Shown: in pieces, positions 27,266 through 39,090 of the stretch
Numbering within the stretch: the first letter of the stretch is position 1
Layout: the number at the start of each line of letters is the position of its first letter
DNA from: Caulobacterales bacterium
Lineage (GTDB): Bacteria > Pseudomonadota > Alphaproteobacteria > Caulobacterales > Caulobacteraceae
Assembly: GCA_019510435.1 (NCBI GenBank)
Contig: JAEKKJ010000021.1
Coordinates: 1-64,000 of the forward strand
DNA length: 64,000 nucleotides
Direction: 5' to 3'
Translations under genes and position numbers: made by a program
Notes under the pieces: model-generated
Told to the model about the DNA's origin: nothing
The model's database searches: none
Seen by the model: only the letters and a program-made list of their open reading frames with translations

Positions 27266-28657
27266 ATGGACGGCGACGTGCGCATAAACCCCTACCTGGC
27301 CGGCAATTTCGCGCCGGTGCGCTCCGAGGACGACTTCGACCTGACGGTGAAGGGGGAGATCCCCGCCGAACTGCGCGGCGCGCTGTTCCGCATCGGCCCC
27401 AATCCGCAGTTCGAGCCGCGCGATCCCAACCACCACTGGTTCGTGGGCGACGGCATGGTGCACGGCTTCTACGTGCAGGACGGCAAGGTCGCCTACCGCA
27501 ACCGCTATGTCCGCACGCCGAAGTGGCAGGTCGAGCACGAGGCCGGGCGCAGCCTGTTCGGCGGCTTCAACCCGATGCTGAACGACCCCTCGGTGATGGG
27601 CAAGGACAGCGGCGTGGCGAACACCAACATCGTCTGGCACGCGGGCAGGCTGCTGGCCCTGGAGGAGGGCCACATGCCCACCGCCATGGACCCGCGCACC
27701 CTCAGCACCGAGGGCTATGTCGACGCCTATCGCGCCCGCACCACCGCCCACCCCAAGATCGACCCGGTCAGCGGCGAGATGGTCTGGTTCGGCTACGGCG
27801 TGGGCGAGACCATGCTCTCGGCCGGCATGAGCTATGGCGTCACCGACCGGAACGGCCAGGTCGTGCGCCGCGACGACTTCGAGGCCCCGTTCGCCTCGAT
27901 GGTCCACGACTTCATGGTCACCGAGAACCATGTGCTGTTCCCGATCCTGCCGCTCACCGGCAGCCTGAAGCGGGCCATGACCGGCCTGCCCGCCTTCGCC
28001 TGGGAGCCGGAAAAGGGCTCCTACGTGGGCGTGATGCGTCGCGACGGCGACGTTTCCCAGATCCGCTGGTTCAACACCGAGGCCTGTTACGTCTTCCACC
28101 CGCTGAACTCGTGGGAGGAGGGGGACAAGCTGTTCTGCGACGTGATGCGCTATCCCGTGGCGCCCCTGTTCCCCAAGGCCGACGGCTCGCCCGGCGACCG
28201 CGCCGCGGCCCGCCTGGTGCGCTGGACCTTCGACCTTTCCGGCGCCTCGGACGCGATCAAGGAGGAGCCCCTCGACGACCTGGACGGCGAGTTCCCGCGC
28301 GTCGATCCGCGGGCGGAGACCCGCAAGCACCGCCACGGCTGGTACGCCGCCGATCCCACCAGCTCCGGCACGATCAAGCAGTGCGCCATCGCCCATCTGG
28401 ACCTGGCGAGCGGCCAGCGGCAGCTCTACGAGCTTGCGAACGGCGACCTGACCTCCGAGCCGGTGTTCGCCCCGCGGCCGGGCGGGACGGAGGAGGGCGA
28501 CGGCTGGCTCACCGCCGTCGTCTGGCGCGCCGCCGAGAACCGCTCCGACCTGCTGGTCTTCGAAGCCCGGGACGTCGCCAAGGGCCCCATCGCCACCGCC
28601 GAACTCCCCCGCCGCGTCCCCTTCGGCTTCCACGGCAACTGGGCGGCGCTGGACTGA
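27266..28657 (+). CDS. Carotenoid oxygenase family protein
   Basis: A 463-residue non-heme iron dioxygenase of the carotenoid/stilbene cleavage family. The four iron His are visible in TAHPKID, MVHDFMVTENH, YVFHPLNSW and GFHGNWA (the C-terminal His). The substrate could be a carotenoid, apocarotenoid or lignin-derived stilbene. ATG 27266 has GGGAGGA 5 nt upstream. No carotenoid synthesis gene is nearby. The divergent TetR suggests induction by a small molecule. Confidence 0.93.
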   Translation: MDGDVRINPYLAGNFAPVRSEDDFDLTVKGEIPAELRGALFRIGPNPQFEPRDPNHHWFVGDGMVHGFYVQDGKVAYRNRYVRTPKWQVEHEAGRSLFGGFNPMLNDPSVMGKDSGVANTNIVWHAGRLLALEEGHMPTAMDPRTLSTEGYVDAYRARTTAHPKIDPVSGEMVWFGYGVGETMLSAGMSYGVTDRNGQVVRRDDFEAPFASMVHDFMVTENHVLFPILPLTGSLKRAMTGLPAFAWEPEKGSYVGVMRRDGDVSQIRWFNTEACYVFHPLNSWEEGDKLFCDVMRYPVAPLFPKADGSPGDRAAARLVRWTFDLSGASDAIKEEPLDDLDGEFPRVDPRAETRKHRHGWYAADPTSSGTIKQCAIAHLDLASGQRQLYELANGDLTSEPVFAPRPGGTEEGDGWLTAVVWRAAENRSDLLVFEARDVAKGPIATAELPRRVPFGFHGNWAALD

Positions 28658-28745
28658 GCGCGGCGCCGCCACTCCCACCCCAACTGTGTAAACCGTGACA
28701 ATCTCCCCCGCCGCGAACCGCTTGGCTCCGGCGGGGGAGGACTTC

Positions 28746-30623
28746 ATGAAGACGCTCATCGCCGGGGCTGCGATCGCCCTGCTGCTGGCCAGCGCGGCGC
28801 ACGCCGCCGGGCCGGACTTCGCCGACCGTCGGGACTTCGCCTTCGCCGAGCACGGCGATCTCGGCACGCGCGCCGACCCGAAGATCCTGGCCGCGGACGG
28901 GCATGTGGTCTGGGACCTCTCCGCCTATGACTTCCTCAAGGCCCCCGCGCCCGCCAGCGTGAACGCCAGCCTGTGGCGCCAGGCCCAGCTGCTGGCGAAG
29001 AACGGGCTCTTCCAGGTGGCCGACGACGTCTGGCAGGTGCGCGGCTTCGACCTCGCCAACGCCACCTTCATCCGCGGCAAGACCGGCTGGATCGTCATCG
29101 ACTGCCTGACCTCCGCCGAGACCGCCAAGGCGGCGCTGGAGCTGGTCAACGCCAAGCTGGGCGCGCGCCCGGTGGTGGCGGTGATCTATACCCACAGCCA
29201 CGTGGACCACTTCGGCGGCGTGCGGGGCATGGTCGACGAGGCCGACGTGGCCGCCGGCAAGGTGCAGATCATCGCGCCGAAGGGCTTCCTGCAGGAGGCG
29301 GTGAGCGAGAACGTGATCGCCGGCGCCGCCATGTCGCGCCGCGCCGCCTTCCAGTTCGGCACGGTGCTGCCCAAGGGCCCGGAGGGCCAGGTCGCCGCCG
29401 GCATCGGCTCGGCCGTCAGCACCGGGACCCAGACCCTGATCGCCCCGACCGTCGACATCGACCACACCGGCCAGGAGCTCACCGTCGACGGCGTGCGCCT
29501 GCAGTTCCAGATCACGCCGGGCACCGAGGCGCCGGCCGAGATGAACATCTACCTGCCCGACCTGCGGGTGCTGGACCTGGCGGAGAACGCCAACGCCACC
29601 ATGCACAACATCCTGACGCCGCGCGGGGCCGTGGTGCGCGACGCCAAGGCCTGGGCCGACGACCTCACCGAGTCCCTGCGCCTCTACGGCGACAAGAGCG
29701 ACGTGATGATCACCAGCCACGCCTGGCCGCGGTTCGGGCAGGCGGTGATCGTGGACTTCCTCGAGAAGCACCGCGACGCCTACAAATACCTGCACGACCA
29801 GACCGTGCGGCTGATGAACGACGGCCTGCTGCCGGCCGAGATCGCGGACCGTATCAGGCTGCCGGCGGTGCTGGACCGCGAATGGTACAACCGCGGCTAC
29901 TACGGCACGCTCAGCTTTAATTCGCGCGCGGTCTACCAGCGCTACATGGGCTGGTACGACGCCAACCCGGTCCATCTGGCGCCGCTGGAGCCAGCGGACG
30001 AGGCGGCCCGCTACGTCGCCCTGATGGGCGGCCCGGCCAAGGTGCTGGCCGCGGCCCGGGCGGCCTATGACCGCGGCGACGACCGCTGGGCGGCGGAACT
30101 GGCCAACCGCCTGGTCTATGCAAACGCGGACGACGTCCAGGCCCGCGCCCTGCTGGGCCGGGTCTACGTGCGCCAGGGCGCCGCCGCCGAGAGCGCCATC
30201 TGGCGCAACATGTACCTGGAGGGCGCCCACGAGCTGGCGGACGGTCCGCCCAAGGGCGCCGGCCAGACCGCGTCGCTGGACCTGGTTCGCGCCACCTCCA
30301 CGCCGATGCTGCTGGACCTGCTGGCGGTGCGGCTGGACCCGGCCAAGGCCGGCGAGGGCGCGGTCAGCGTCGACCTGGTCTTCCCCGACCGCAAGGAACG
30401 GTTCCGGGTGCGGGTGAAGAACGACGTCCTGACCTACGAGGCCAATCCGCAGGCCGGCGCCGCGGACGGGACCTTCACCTTGCCACGGGCGCAGTTCCTG
30501 GCCGGGGCGCTGGGCGGCGCGGACCTCTCGGCCACCGCCACCGCCGGCGATCGGACGGCCCTGGGGCGGCTGCTGTCGTGGCTCTCTAGGCCACGCCCCG
30601 ACTTCCCGATCGTGACACGCTAG
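28746..30623 (+). CDS. Alkyl/aryl sulfatase, metallo-beta-lactamase fold (SdsA1/BDS1-like)
   Basis: A 625-residue exported enzyme. A signal peptide (MKTLIAGAAIALLLASAAHA) sets ATG 28746, with GGAGG upstream. The MBL domain carries THSHVDHFGG near residue 160 and further metal ligands (NIYLPDLRVLDLAENANAT; ITSHAWPRFG). Helical dimerisation and SCP2-like C-terminal domains follow, as in SdsA1. It hydrolyses alkyl sulfate esters such as SDS. It follows the carotenoid oxygenase by 88 nt. The 3' end overlaps a small convergent gene by 38 nt. Confidence 0.92.
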   Translation: MKTLIAGAAIALLLASAAHAAGPDFADRRDFAFAEHGDLGTRADPKILAADGHVVWDLSAYDFLKAPAPASVNASLWRQAQLLAKNGLFQVADDVWQVRGFDLANATFIRGKTGWIVIDCLTSAETAKAALELVNAKLGARPVVAVIYTHSHVDHFGGVRGMVDEADVAAGKVQIIAPKGFLQEAVSENVIAGAAMSRRAAFQFGTVLPKGPEGQVAAGIGSAVSTGTQTLIAPTVDIDHTGQELTVDGVRLQFQITPGTEAPAEMNIYLPDLRVLDLAENANATMHNILTPRGAVVRDAKAWADDLTESLRLYGDKSDVMITSHAWPRFGQAVIVDFLEKHRDAYKYLHDQTVRLMNDGLLPAEIADRIRLPAVLDREWYNRGYYGTLSFNSRAVYQRYMGWYDANPVHLAPLEPADEAARYVALMGGPAKVLAAARAAYDRGDDRWAAELANRLVYANADDVQARALLGRVYVRQGAAAESAIWRNMYLEGAHELADGPPKGAGQTASLDLVRATSTPMLLDLLAVRLDPAKAGEGAVSVDLVFPDRKERFRVRVKNDVLTYEANPQAGAADGTFTLPRAQFLAGALGGADLSATATAGDRTALGRLLSWLSRPRPDFPIVTR

Positions 30624-30819
30624 GCTTCTCCTCGGCCACCTCCTCGCAGTCGACCTCGTCGATCACCCGGTCGGCCTTGCGGACCTCCACGAAGGGGGTG
30701 GCCGGGTCGCACAGTTCCTCGGCCCGCTGGACCGCGTCCAGGTCGTTGCGGGCGTCGATCCAGACGCCGCTGCGGAACTCGCGGTCGGCGTCCAGCCGGT
30801 AGGCTCGATAGGTGGGCAT
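30586..30819 (-). CDS. Small acidic hypothetical protein
   Basis: A 77-residue soluble protein (begins MPTYRAYRLDADREFRSGVW). ATG 30819 is chosen because AAGGAGG ends 6 nt upstream; an ATG at 30825 is too close to it. The body is rich in Asp/Glu and has two cysteines. Its last 12 codons overlap the sulfatase 3' end on the opposite strand. The family is not recognised. Confidence 0.65.
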   Translation of the reverse strand: MPTYRAYRLDADREFRSGVWIDARNDLDAVQRAEELCDPATPFVEVRKADRVIDEVDCEEVAEEKPSVSRSGSRGVA

Positions 30820-30940
30820 TGGCATCCTCCTTGGACCCGCCATAACGCCGATCCCGGGCGAGGCGTTGCCGTGGGGAGCGCCACTTTGCGGGCACTGGCC
30901 CCGTGACAGCCGCAGGATTCCCGCCTAGGTTTGCCCCGCC

Positions 30941-31015
30941 ATGAGCTTCCGTACGCTGCAGATCGCGAAGGTAGCCGCCTCCCACCGGGGGCCAGGCGAG
31001 GCCGTGCGCGACTAG
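30941..31015 (+). CDS. Possible 24-residue leader ORF
   Basis: ATG 30941 to TAG 31013-31015 encodes MSFRTLQIAKVAASHR plus eight residues, 82 nt before the aminotransferase ATG. A stem GCCGATCC/GGATCGGC at 31027-31034 and 31052-31059 follows. It could be a leader peptide controlling the aminotransferase, but there is no run of regulatory codons, no T tract and no clear ribosome binding site. Confidence 0.25.
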   Translation: MSFRTLQIAKVAASHRGPGEAVRD

Positions 31016-31097
31016 CTCGCGCCGCCGCCGATCCCCCGCCCACCCGCGGATGGATCGGCCTCTCGAGCGCTCCGTCCGCCCTTCGATGGAGACTCCG

Positions 31098-32324
31098 ATG
31101 ACACCGCCCACCGATCCTTCCGACCCGAGCGCCTGGACGGGCCGCTTCAGCCCGCGGATGGCGCATGTGCGCGCCTCCGAGATCCGCGAGCTCCTGAAGC
31201 TGCTCGACCAGCCCGACATCATCTCCTTCGCCGGCGGCATCCCCGACCCGGCGCTGTTCCCGCTGGAGCGGGTGCAGGCGGCCTATGCGGCGGTGCTGGC
31301 GGAGAACGGCCAGGCGGCGCTGCAGTATTCGGTCAGCGAGGGCCTTCCGGCCCTGCGCGCCTGGATCGCCGAGCGGATGACCGCGGCGGGCGCCCCGTGC
31401 GGCCTCGACAACATCCTGATCACCGCCGGCTCGCAGCAGGCCCTCGACCTGATCGGCAAGCTGTTCCTCGCCCCGGGCGACACGGTCCTCGTGGAGCGGC
31501 CGACCTACATGGGCGCTCTGGGCGCCTTCAACGCCTATGAGCCGACCTATGCGGCCCTGGACCTGGCTGGGCCGCCCCCCGCTGGCGCCCGCCTGGCCTA
31601 TGTGGTCCCGGACTTCGCCAATCCGTCCGGCCGCACCTGGCCGCGCCGCGAGCGCGAGGCCCTGCTGGACCTGGCCGAGGCCGGTGACCTGGTGCTGGTG
31701 GAGGACGCCGCCTACCGCGAGCTGGGCTTCGGCGGGACGGCCGAGCCGGCGCTGCTGGCCCTCGACATCGCCCGCTCCGGCTCCATCGAGGCCGCCCGCA
31801 CGCTGTTCTGCGGCACCTTCTCCAAGACGCTGTCGCCGGCGCTGCGCCTGGGCTGGGTCTGCGGCCCGCGCGCGGTGATCGACCGCCTGGTGCTGCTGAA
31901 GCAGGGCGGGGACCTGCACGCCTCGACCATCAACCAGATGGTCGCCGCCCGCGTGGTGTCCGAGGGGCATGAGGCCCACCTGGAACGGTTGCGGGCCGCC
32001 TACCGGGCCAAGTCCGAGGCCATGCAGGCCGCGCTCGCCCGCCACATGCCGCTGGGCGTCAGCTGGTCCAAGCCGCAGGGCGGAATGTTTGTCTGGGTGA
32101 CCCTGCCGCCGGGCTTCGACGGGGCGCAGCTGCTGGAGGCCTGCCTCGCCGAGGAGCGCGTCGCCTTCGTGCCCGGCGCGCCGTTCTATGCGGTCGAGCC
32201 CGACGCGGCCTCGCTGCGCCTCAGCTATTCCCTGCCCACCGCCGACGACATCGACGAAGGGGTCCGCCGCCTGGGGCGCGCCATCGCCGCCCGCATGGGC
32301 GGCGCTATGGCCAAGGTGGGGTAG
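31098..32324 (+). CDS. PLP-dependent aminotransferase, LysN/MocR-like class I-II
   Basis: A 408-residue fold type I aminotransferase. Visible motifs are ISFAGGIPDPALFPLE near the start, the PLP-stacking region ITAGSQQALDLIGKLF, the catalytic-site DFANPSGRTW, and the Schiff-base Lys in GTFSKTLSPALRLGW. The closest class is 2-aminoadipate/branched-chain/aromatic aminotransferases without the GntR domain. ATG 31098 has GGAG 6 nt upstream; in-frame ATGs at 31050 and 31086 are alternatives. Substrate specificity cannot be read. Confidence 0.9.
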   Translation: MTPPTDPSDPSAWTGRFSPRMAHVRASEIRELLKLLDQPDIISFAGGIPDPALFPLERVQAAYAAVLAENGQAALQYSVSEGLPALRAWIAERMTAAGAPCGLDNILITAGSQQALDLIGKLFLAPGDTVLVERPTYMGALGAFNAYEPTYAALDLAGPPPAGARLAYVVPDFANPSGRTWPRREREALLDLAEAGDLVLVEDAAYRELGFGGTAEPALLALDIARSGSIEAARTLFCGTFSKTLSPALRLGWVCGPRAVIDRLVLLKQGGDLHASTINQMVAARVVSEGHEAHLERLRAAYRAKSEAMQAALARHMPLGVSWSKPQGGMFVWVTLPPGFDGAQLLEACLAEERVAFVPGAPFYAVEPDAASLRLSYSLPTADDIDEGVRRLGRAIAARMGGAMAKVG

Positions 32325-32337
32325 TCGCAGCGCCATT

Positions 32338-32366
32338 GTTCCTCTCCCACAACGTGGGAGAGGAAC
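32338..32366. repeat. Solo family B end palindrome, probable terminator
   Basis: Perfect 13-bp arms (GTTCCTCTCCCAC / GTGGGAGAGGAAC) with an AAC loop. The sequence equals the ends of the family B element. It lies between the convergent aminotransferase and secA genes, where it could stop transcripts from both sides. Confidence 0.8.
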
Positions 32367-32377
32367 GTCTCAGTCCG

Positions 32378-35134
<2,757 letters not shown>

Positions 35135-35331
35135 AGGAAAGGTCCGTGAGGCGGCGATGTGGCCCTTCGCCTGCCTGGAAAAATGCGCATTTCGGGGCGT
35201 GCGTGACTTAAGGACTGCCCACCATCAAGTCAACGCGACCAATGACTCGCCTTAGGCGCGAGGACCGTTAGCGCCGCGCCGGAAGTCATCTAGCTTTGCC
35301 GTAACGTCGATCTCCAGCGCAAGGAGCGGTC

Positions 35332-36318
35332 ATGAGGTTCGGTTGCGGCATTGTGGCCGGCGCGCTTTTGCTGCTGGCGGCGTCGGAGGCTCAGGCGCTG
35401 CAGATCGTGCCGACGTTCGATAGCTCGATCACCAGCCGCGCCGACGCCGCGGACGTCGAGGCCACGATCGTCGCGGCGACGCAGTTCTACCGCAACTTCA
35501 GCGACCCGGTGGACGTGAGCATCTACTTCCGGCTCGGCGACACCTCGCTCGGGCGTTCGGTGACCACGCTCTACGCCTCGGCCTATGCGGATTACACGTT
35601 CGGGCTCGGCTTCCAGGCGGCGCTGCATCCCGAGAATGCGGTGCTGCAGTCGGCTGTGGCCAACCTGCCCTACGGCAATGTCGGCGCCGCCGTCATCTTC
35701 TCCAGCGCCAACCTGAACGCCCTGGTGGCGCCGTTCGGCATCGCCTATCCCGGCGTGGTGGACGGCGGCTTCGACGGCGAGGTCATGCTGTCCGACGCGC
35801 CCGGCAAGGTGGTGTTCTCAGGCCCTGTGGGCGCAGGCCAGTACGACGCCTTCGCCGTGATCCAGCACGAGATCGACGAGGTGCTGGGCGCCGGCGGCGG
35901 CGGCAGCGCGCTCACCCAGCCGTTCGGCGCGCCGGGCTCGGGCCTCATCGAGGCGCTGGACCTCGACCGCTACGACGGCTTCCACAGCCCCAACTACACC
36001 TACGACCCCAACGCCCAGCCGTATTTCTCCTACGACGGCGGCGCCACCAACTACGGCTATTTCAACCAGGATCCGCGCGGCGACTACGGCGACTTCGCCA
36101 AGAACAGCTGCGGCGGGCCCCAGCGCGTGCAGGACTGGTTCTCCTGCTCGGGCGTGCCGCGCTACGGGCTGACGCGCAACTCGGTCGAAGTGCTGGAACT
36201 GCAGGCCATCGGCTACAACCTCTCGGCCACGCCGGAGCCCTCGACCTGGGCGGCCATGCTGCTGGGCCTGGGCCTGGTCGGCGCCATCTTGCGTCGCCGG
36301 TTGGTCCAGCGGGCCTGA
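35332..36318 (+). CDS. PEP-CTERM metalloprotease, NF038122-like
   Basis: A 328-residue exported protein. The signal peptide covers about residues 1-22 (ending SEAQA). A zinc-metalloprotease-type motif, QHEIDEVLG, lies near residue 182. The C-terminus is a PEP-CTERM signal (TPEPSTWAAMLLGLGLVGAI plus Arg-rich tail). Such NF038122 proteins are predicted peptidases anchored or sorted by exosortase. AAGGAGC is 6 nt before the ATG. It is divergent from secA. Its partner could be other PEP-CTERM proteins such as the one at 836. Confidence 0.88.
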   Translation: MRFGCGIVAGALLLLAASEAQALQIVPTFDSSITSRADAADVEATIVAATQFYRNFSDPVDVSIYFRLGDTSLGRSVTTLYASAYADYTFGLGFQAALHPENAVLQSAVANLPYGNVGAAVIFSSANLNALVAPFGIAYPGVVDGGFDGEVMLSDAPGKVVFSGPVGAGQYDAFAVIQHEIDEVLGAGGGGSALTQPFGAPGSGLIEALDLDRYDGFHSPNYTYDPNAQPYFSYDGGATNYGYFNQDPRGDYGDFAKNSCGGPQRVQDWFSCSGVPRYGLTRNSVEVLELQAIGYNLSATPEPSTWAAMLLGLGLVGAILRRRLVQRA

Positions 36319-36442
36319 CGCGGGAATCTATAGGCGAGGGGGCGCCGCGGACCTAAGCTGCGCCGCTCCAGTGCTTCTCGCGTACCAGGCCGGCGACGCC
36401 GGGCCGCGGATGGCCGCGCCCGGGTCTCATCAGGAGTGTCCG

Positions 36443-37531
36443 ATGGCTTCCGAAACCCTCGAGCGGGCCGCGACGGCGCCCGATCCAGACAAGCTGAATG
36501 CGTTCATGGGCAAGATGGTGGGCGACATGGGCGCGGCCATGTCCGCCGCCCTCGTGGTGCTGGGCGACCACCTGGGCCTCTACAAGGCCCTGGCGGCGCG
36601 CGGGCCTTCGACCCCCTTCGACCTCGCCGCGGCCACCGGACTCAACGAGCGGCTGATCCGTGAATGGCTCGCGGCCCAGGCGGCCTCCGAGTACGTGACC
36701 TTCGATCCGCTCACCGGCCATTTTTCGCTCTCGCCCGAACAGGCGCTGGTCTTCGCCGACGAGGAGAGCCCGGTGTTCATGGCCGGCGGGTTCGAGGTGC
36801 TGGCCGCGGCGTTCAAGGACGAACCCAAGGTGGCCAAGGCTTTCCGCTCTGGCCTCGGCCTCGGCTGGCACGAGCACGACGTCTGCCTGTTCCGCGGCAC
36901 GGAGCGGTTCTTCCGGCCGGGCTACAACGCCAACCTGATCAGCGGCTGGATCCCGGCGCTGGACGGGGTCGAGGCCAAGCTGCAGGCCGGCGCGCGGGTC
37001 GTCGACGTGGGCTGCGGCCACGGCGCCTCGACGATCCTGATGGCCCGCGCCTTCCCCAACTCGCGCTTCACCGGCGTCGACTACCACGCCCCGTCCATCG
37101 AGCGGGCCAAGCAGGGCGCGGCCGAGGCGGGCGTCGCCGACCGGGTCAGCTTCCAGACGGCCTCGGCCCAGGACTACCCGGGCGAGGGCTTCGACCTGGT
37201 CTGCATCTTCGACGCCCTGCACGACATGGGCGACCCCGTGGGCGCGGCGGCCCACATCCGGCGCAGCCTGGCCCCGGACGGGACCTGGCTCCTGGTCGAG
37301 CCCTTCGCCCACGACGACCTGGCCGACAACCTGAACCCGGTCGGGCGGCTGTTCTATTCGGCCTCGACCATGATCTGCACGCCGGCGTCCCAGAGCCAGG
37401 AGGTGGGCCTCGCCCTCGGCGCCCAGGCCGGCGAGGCGCGCCTGCGCCAGGTGATCGAGAGCGCCGGCTTCACCCGCTTCCGCCGCGCCACCGAGACCCC
37501 GTTCAACCTGGTGTTCGAGGCCCGGCCTTAG
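36443..37531 (+). CDS. Class I SAM-dependent methyltransferase with winged-helix N-terminus
   Basis: A 362-residue protein. An N-terminal winged-helix dimerisation part lies at about residues 25-90 (LYKALAARGPSTPFDLAAAT). The SAM motif I VVDVGCGHGASTI begins near residue 188, followed by FTGVDYHAPSIERAK. ATG 36443 has AGGAG 6 nt upstream. Similar proteins are annotated as ubiquinone/menaquinone-type or O-methyltransferases; the substrate is unknown. A microrepeat hairpin follows the stop. Confidence 0.88.
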   Translation: MASETLERAATAPDPDKLNAFMGKMVGDMGAAMSAALVVLGDHLGLYKALAARGPSTPFDLAAATGLNERLIREWLAAQAASEYVTFDPLTGHFSLSPEQALVFADEESPVFMAGGFEVLAAAFKDEPKVAKAFRSGLGLGWHEHDVCLFRGTERFFRPGYNANLISGWIPALDGVEAKLQAGARVVDVGCGHGASTILMARAFPNSRFTGVDYHAPSIERAKQGAAEAGVADRVSFQTASAQDYPGEGFDLVCIFDALHDMGDPVGAAAHIRRSLAPDGTWLLVEPFAHDDLADNLNPVGRLFYSASTMICTPASQSQEVGLALGAQAGEARLRQVIESAGFTRFRRATETPFNLVFEARP

Positions 37532-37591
37532 CGGGGGTTGTTCGAGTCTCCGCGCAAGCGGAGGGTCGGAAAGATCAAACCGCGGAAGGCG

Positions 37592-37634
37592 CGGAAAACG
37601 CGGAAGGCTCCGCACGGCCCTTCCGCGTTTTCCG
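37592..37634. repeat. Inverted repeat built of CGCGGAAAA/CGCGGAAGG microrepeats
   Basis: Perfect 16-bp arms at 37592-37607 and 37619-37634 (CGGAAAACGCGGAAGG and its complement), loop 11 nt. Further units of the same word (GCGGAAGGC) extend the left arm to 37580. The architecture resembles the elements at 203, 338 and 49933. It lies downstream of the methyltransferase. Confidence 0.85.
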
Positions 37635-37804
37635 CCACTCTTGATTGATGGGCGCCTGTGCGGCCCTGTTCGAGGTCAGAAGACCTCGAACAGCCCCGCG
37701 CCGCCGCGCGGAAATCGCGCGACGCGATTTCCGCCACTCTTGATTGATGGGCGCCTAAGCGGCCCTGTTCGAGGTCAGAAGACCTCGAACAGCCCCGCGC
37801 CGCC
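37629..37804. repeat. Duplicated thiolase 3' end (two 77-bp direct repeats)
   Basis: 37629-37705 and 37728-37804 are identical except for two adjacent bases, at an offset of 99 bp. The second copy contains the last 10 codons (stop included) of the thiolase gene plus 47 bp downstream. The first copy is an extra fragment. Each copy carries a perfect 12-bp hairpin CTGTTCGAGGTC/GACCTCGAACAG that spans the stop codon (37765-37792 and 37666-37693). Confidence 0.93.
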
Positions 37805-38944
37805 CATCCCGCCGCCGATGCACATGGAGACCACCACGTGCTTGGCGCCGCGGCGCTTGCCTTCCTGCAGGACGTGGCCGGCCAGGCGCGCGCCGGTCAT
37901 GCCGAAGGGGTGGCCGATGGCGATGGAGCCGCCGTTGACGTTGTACTTCTCCGGGTCGATGCCCAGCTTGTCGCGGCTGTAGAGGCACTGGCTGGCGAAG
38001 GCCTCGTTCAGCTCCCACAGGTCGATGTCGTCCACCTTCAGGCCGTGCCGCTCCAACAGGCGCGGGATGGCGAACACCGGGCCGATGCCCATCTCGTCGG
38101 GCTCGCAGCCGGCCACCGCCCAGCCCTTGAACACGCCCAGGGGCGCGAGGCCCCGGCGCTCGGCCTCCTTGCCCTCCATCAGCACCACGGCGGCCGCGCC
38201 ATCCGAGAGCTGGCTGGCGTTGCCGGCGGTGATGTACTTGCCCGGGCCCTTCACCGGCTCCAGCTTGGCCAGCCCCTCCAGGGTGGTCTCGGGCCGGTTG
38301 CACTCGTCGCGGTCGACCACGTAGTCGACGACGGACTCCTCCTTGGTCTCCTTGTTGACCACCTTCATCTTGGTGGGCATCGGGACGATCTCGTCGCGGA
38401 ACTTGCCGGACTGCTGGGCCGCCGCCATGCGCCGCTGGCTCTCCAGCGAATATTCGTCCTGGTACTCGCGGGCGACCTTGTAGCGCTCGGCGACGATGTC
38501 GGCGGTGTCGATCATCGGCATGAAGATCGCCGGGTACTGGCGCGTCAGCTCCGGATCGAAGTTGTCCTTGCCGGTCCCCATGTTGGGCATGGAGATCGAC
38601 TCCACCCCGCCGGCCACCACCACATTGGCGCCGTCGTTTCGCAGGTAGCTGGCCGCCATGGCGATGGTCTGCAGCCCCGACGAGCAGAAGCGGTTCACGG
38701 TCACGCCCGAGGTGGTGATCGGCAGGCCGCCCAGGAGGCCCGCCTGGCGCGCGATGTTGCCGCCGCCGTGGGCCACATTGCCCATGAACACGTCCTCGAC
38801 CTCGGCGCCCGCGACGCCGGACTTGGCCACCGCGTGCTTCACCGCGTGGGCGGCCATGGAGACCGTGGGGGTCATGTTGAACCCGCCGCGCATCGACTTG
38901 GCGAGGCCCGTGCGGGCGTAGGAGACGACGACGGCTTCACGCAT
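37775..38944 (-). CDS. Acetyl-CoA acyltransferase (thiolase)
   Basis: A 389-residue thiolase. The acyl-accepting Cys87 is in NRFCSSGLQ. The C-terminal catalytic pair is His345 (GHPFGMTG) and Cys375 (SMCIGGGMGG). It would carry out the last step of beta-oxidation or its reverse. ATG 38944 is the conserved start; an in-frame ATG 18 nt upstream only adds GGFQI. The 3' end lies inside a duplicated hairpin, which may serve as its terminator. It is divergent from the PpiC gene. No other beta-oxidation gene is adjacent. Confidence 0.95.
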   Translation of the reverse strand: MREAVVVSYARTGLAKSMRGGFNMTPTVSMAAHAVKHAVAKSGVAGAEVEDVFMGNVAHGGGNIARQAGLLGGLPITTSGVTVNRFCSSGLQTIAMAASYLRNDGANVVVAGGVESISMPNMGTGKDNFDPELTRQYPAIFMPMIDTADIVAERYKVAREYQDEYSLESQRRMAAAQQSGKFRDEIVPMPTKMKVVNKETKEESVVDYVVDRDECNRPETTLEGLAKLEPVKGPGKYITAGNASQLSDGAAAVVLMEGKEAERRGLAPLGVFKGWAVAGCEPDEMGIGPVFAIPRLLERHGLKVDDIDLWELNEAFASQCLYSRDKLGIDPEKYNVNGGSIAIGHPFGMTGARLAGHVLQEGKRRGAKHVVVSMCIGGGMGGAGLFEVF

Positions 38945-39090
38945 GATCTGAAATCCTCCCAACGATGGAAATTTTTGAAGCTTCGGTAGGGGCTGGAAAC
39001 ACTCGGCGGCAACCTTTGCATCCCGAGGCCAAAATGGCTAGGGACGGGCGGCCCCCTCGGGGCTTTCCCCATCCATGGAAGGGATGCCTC

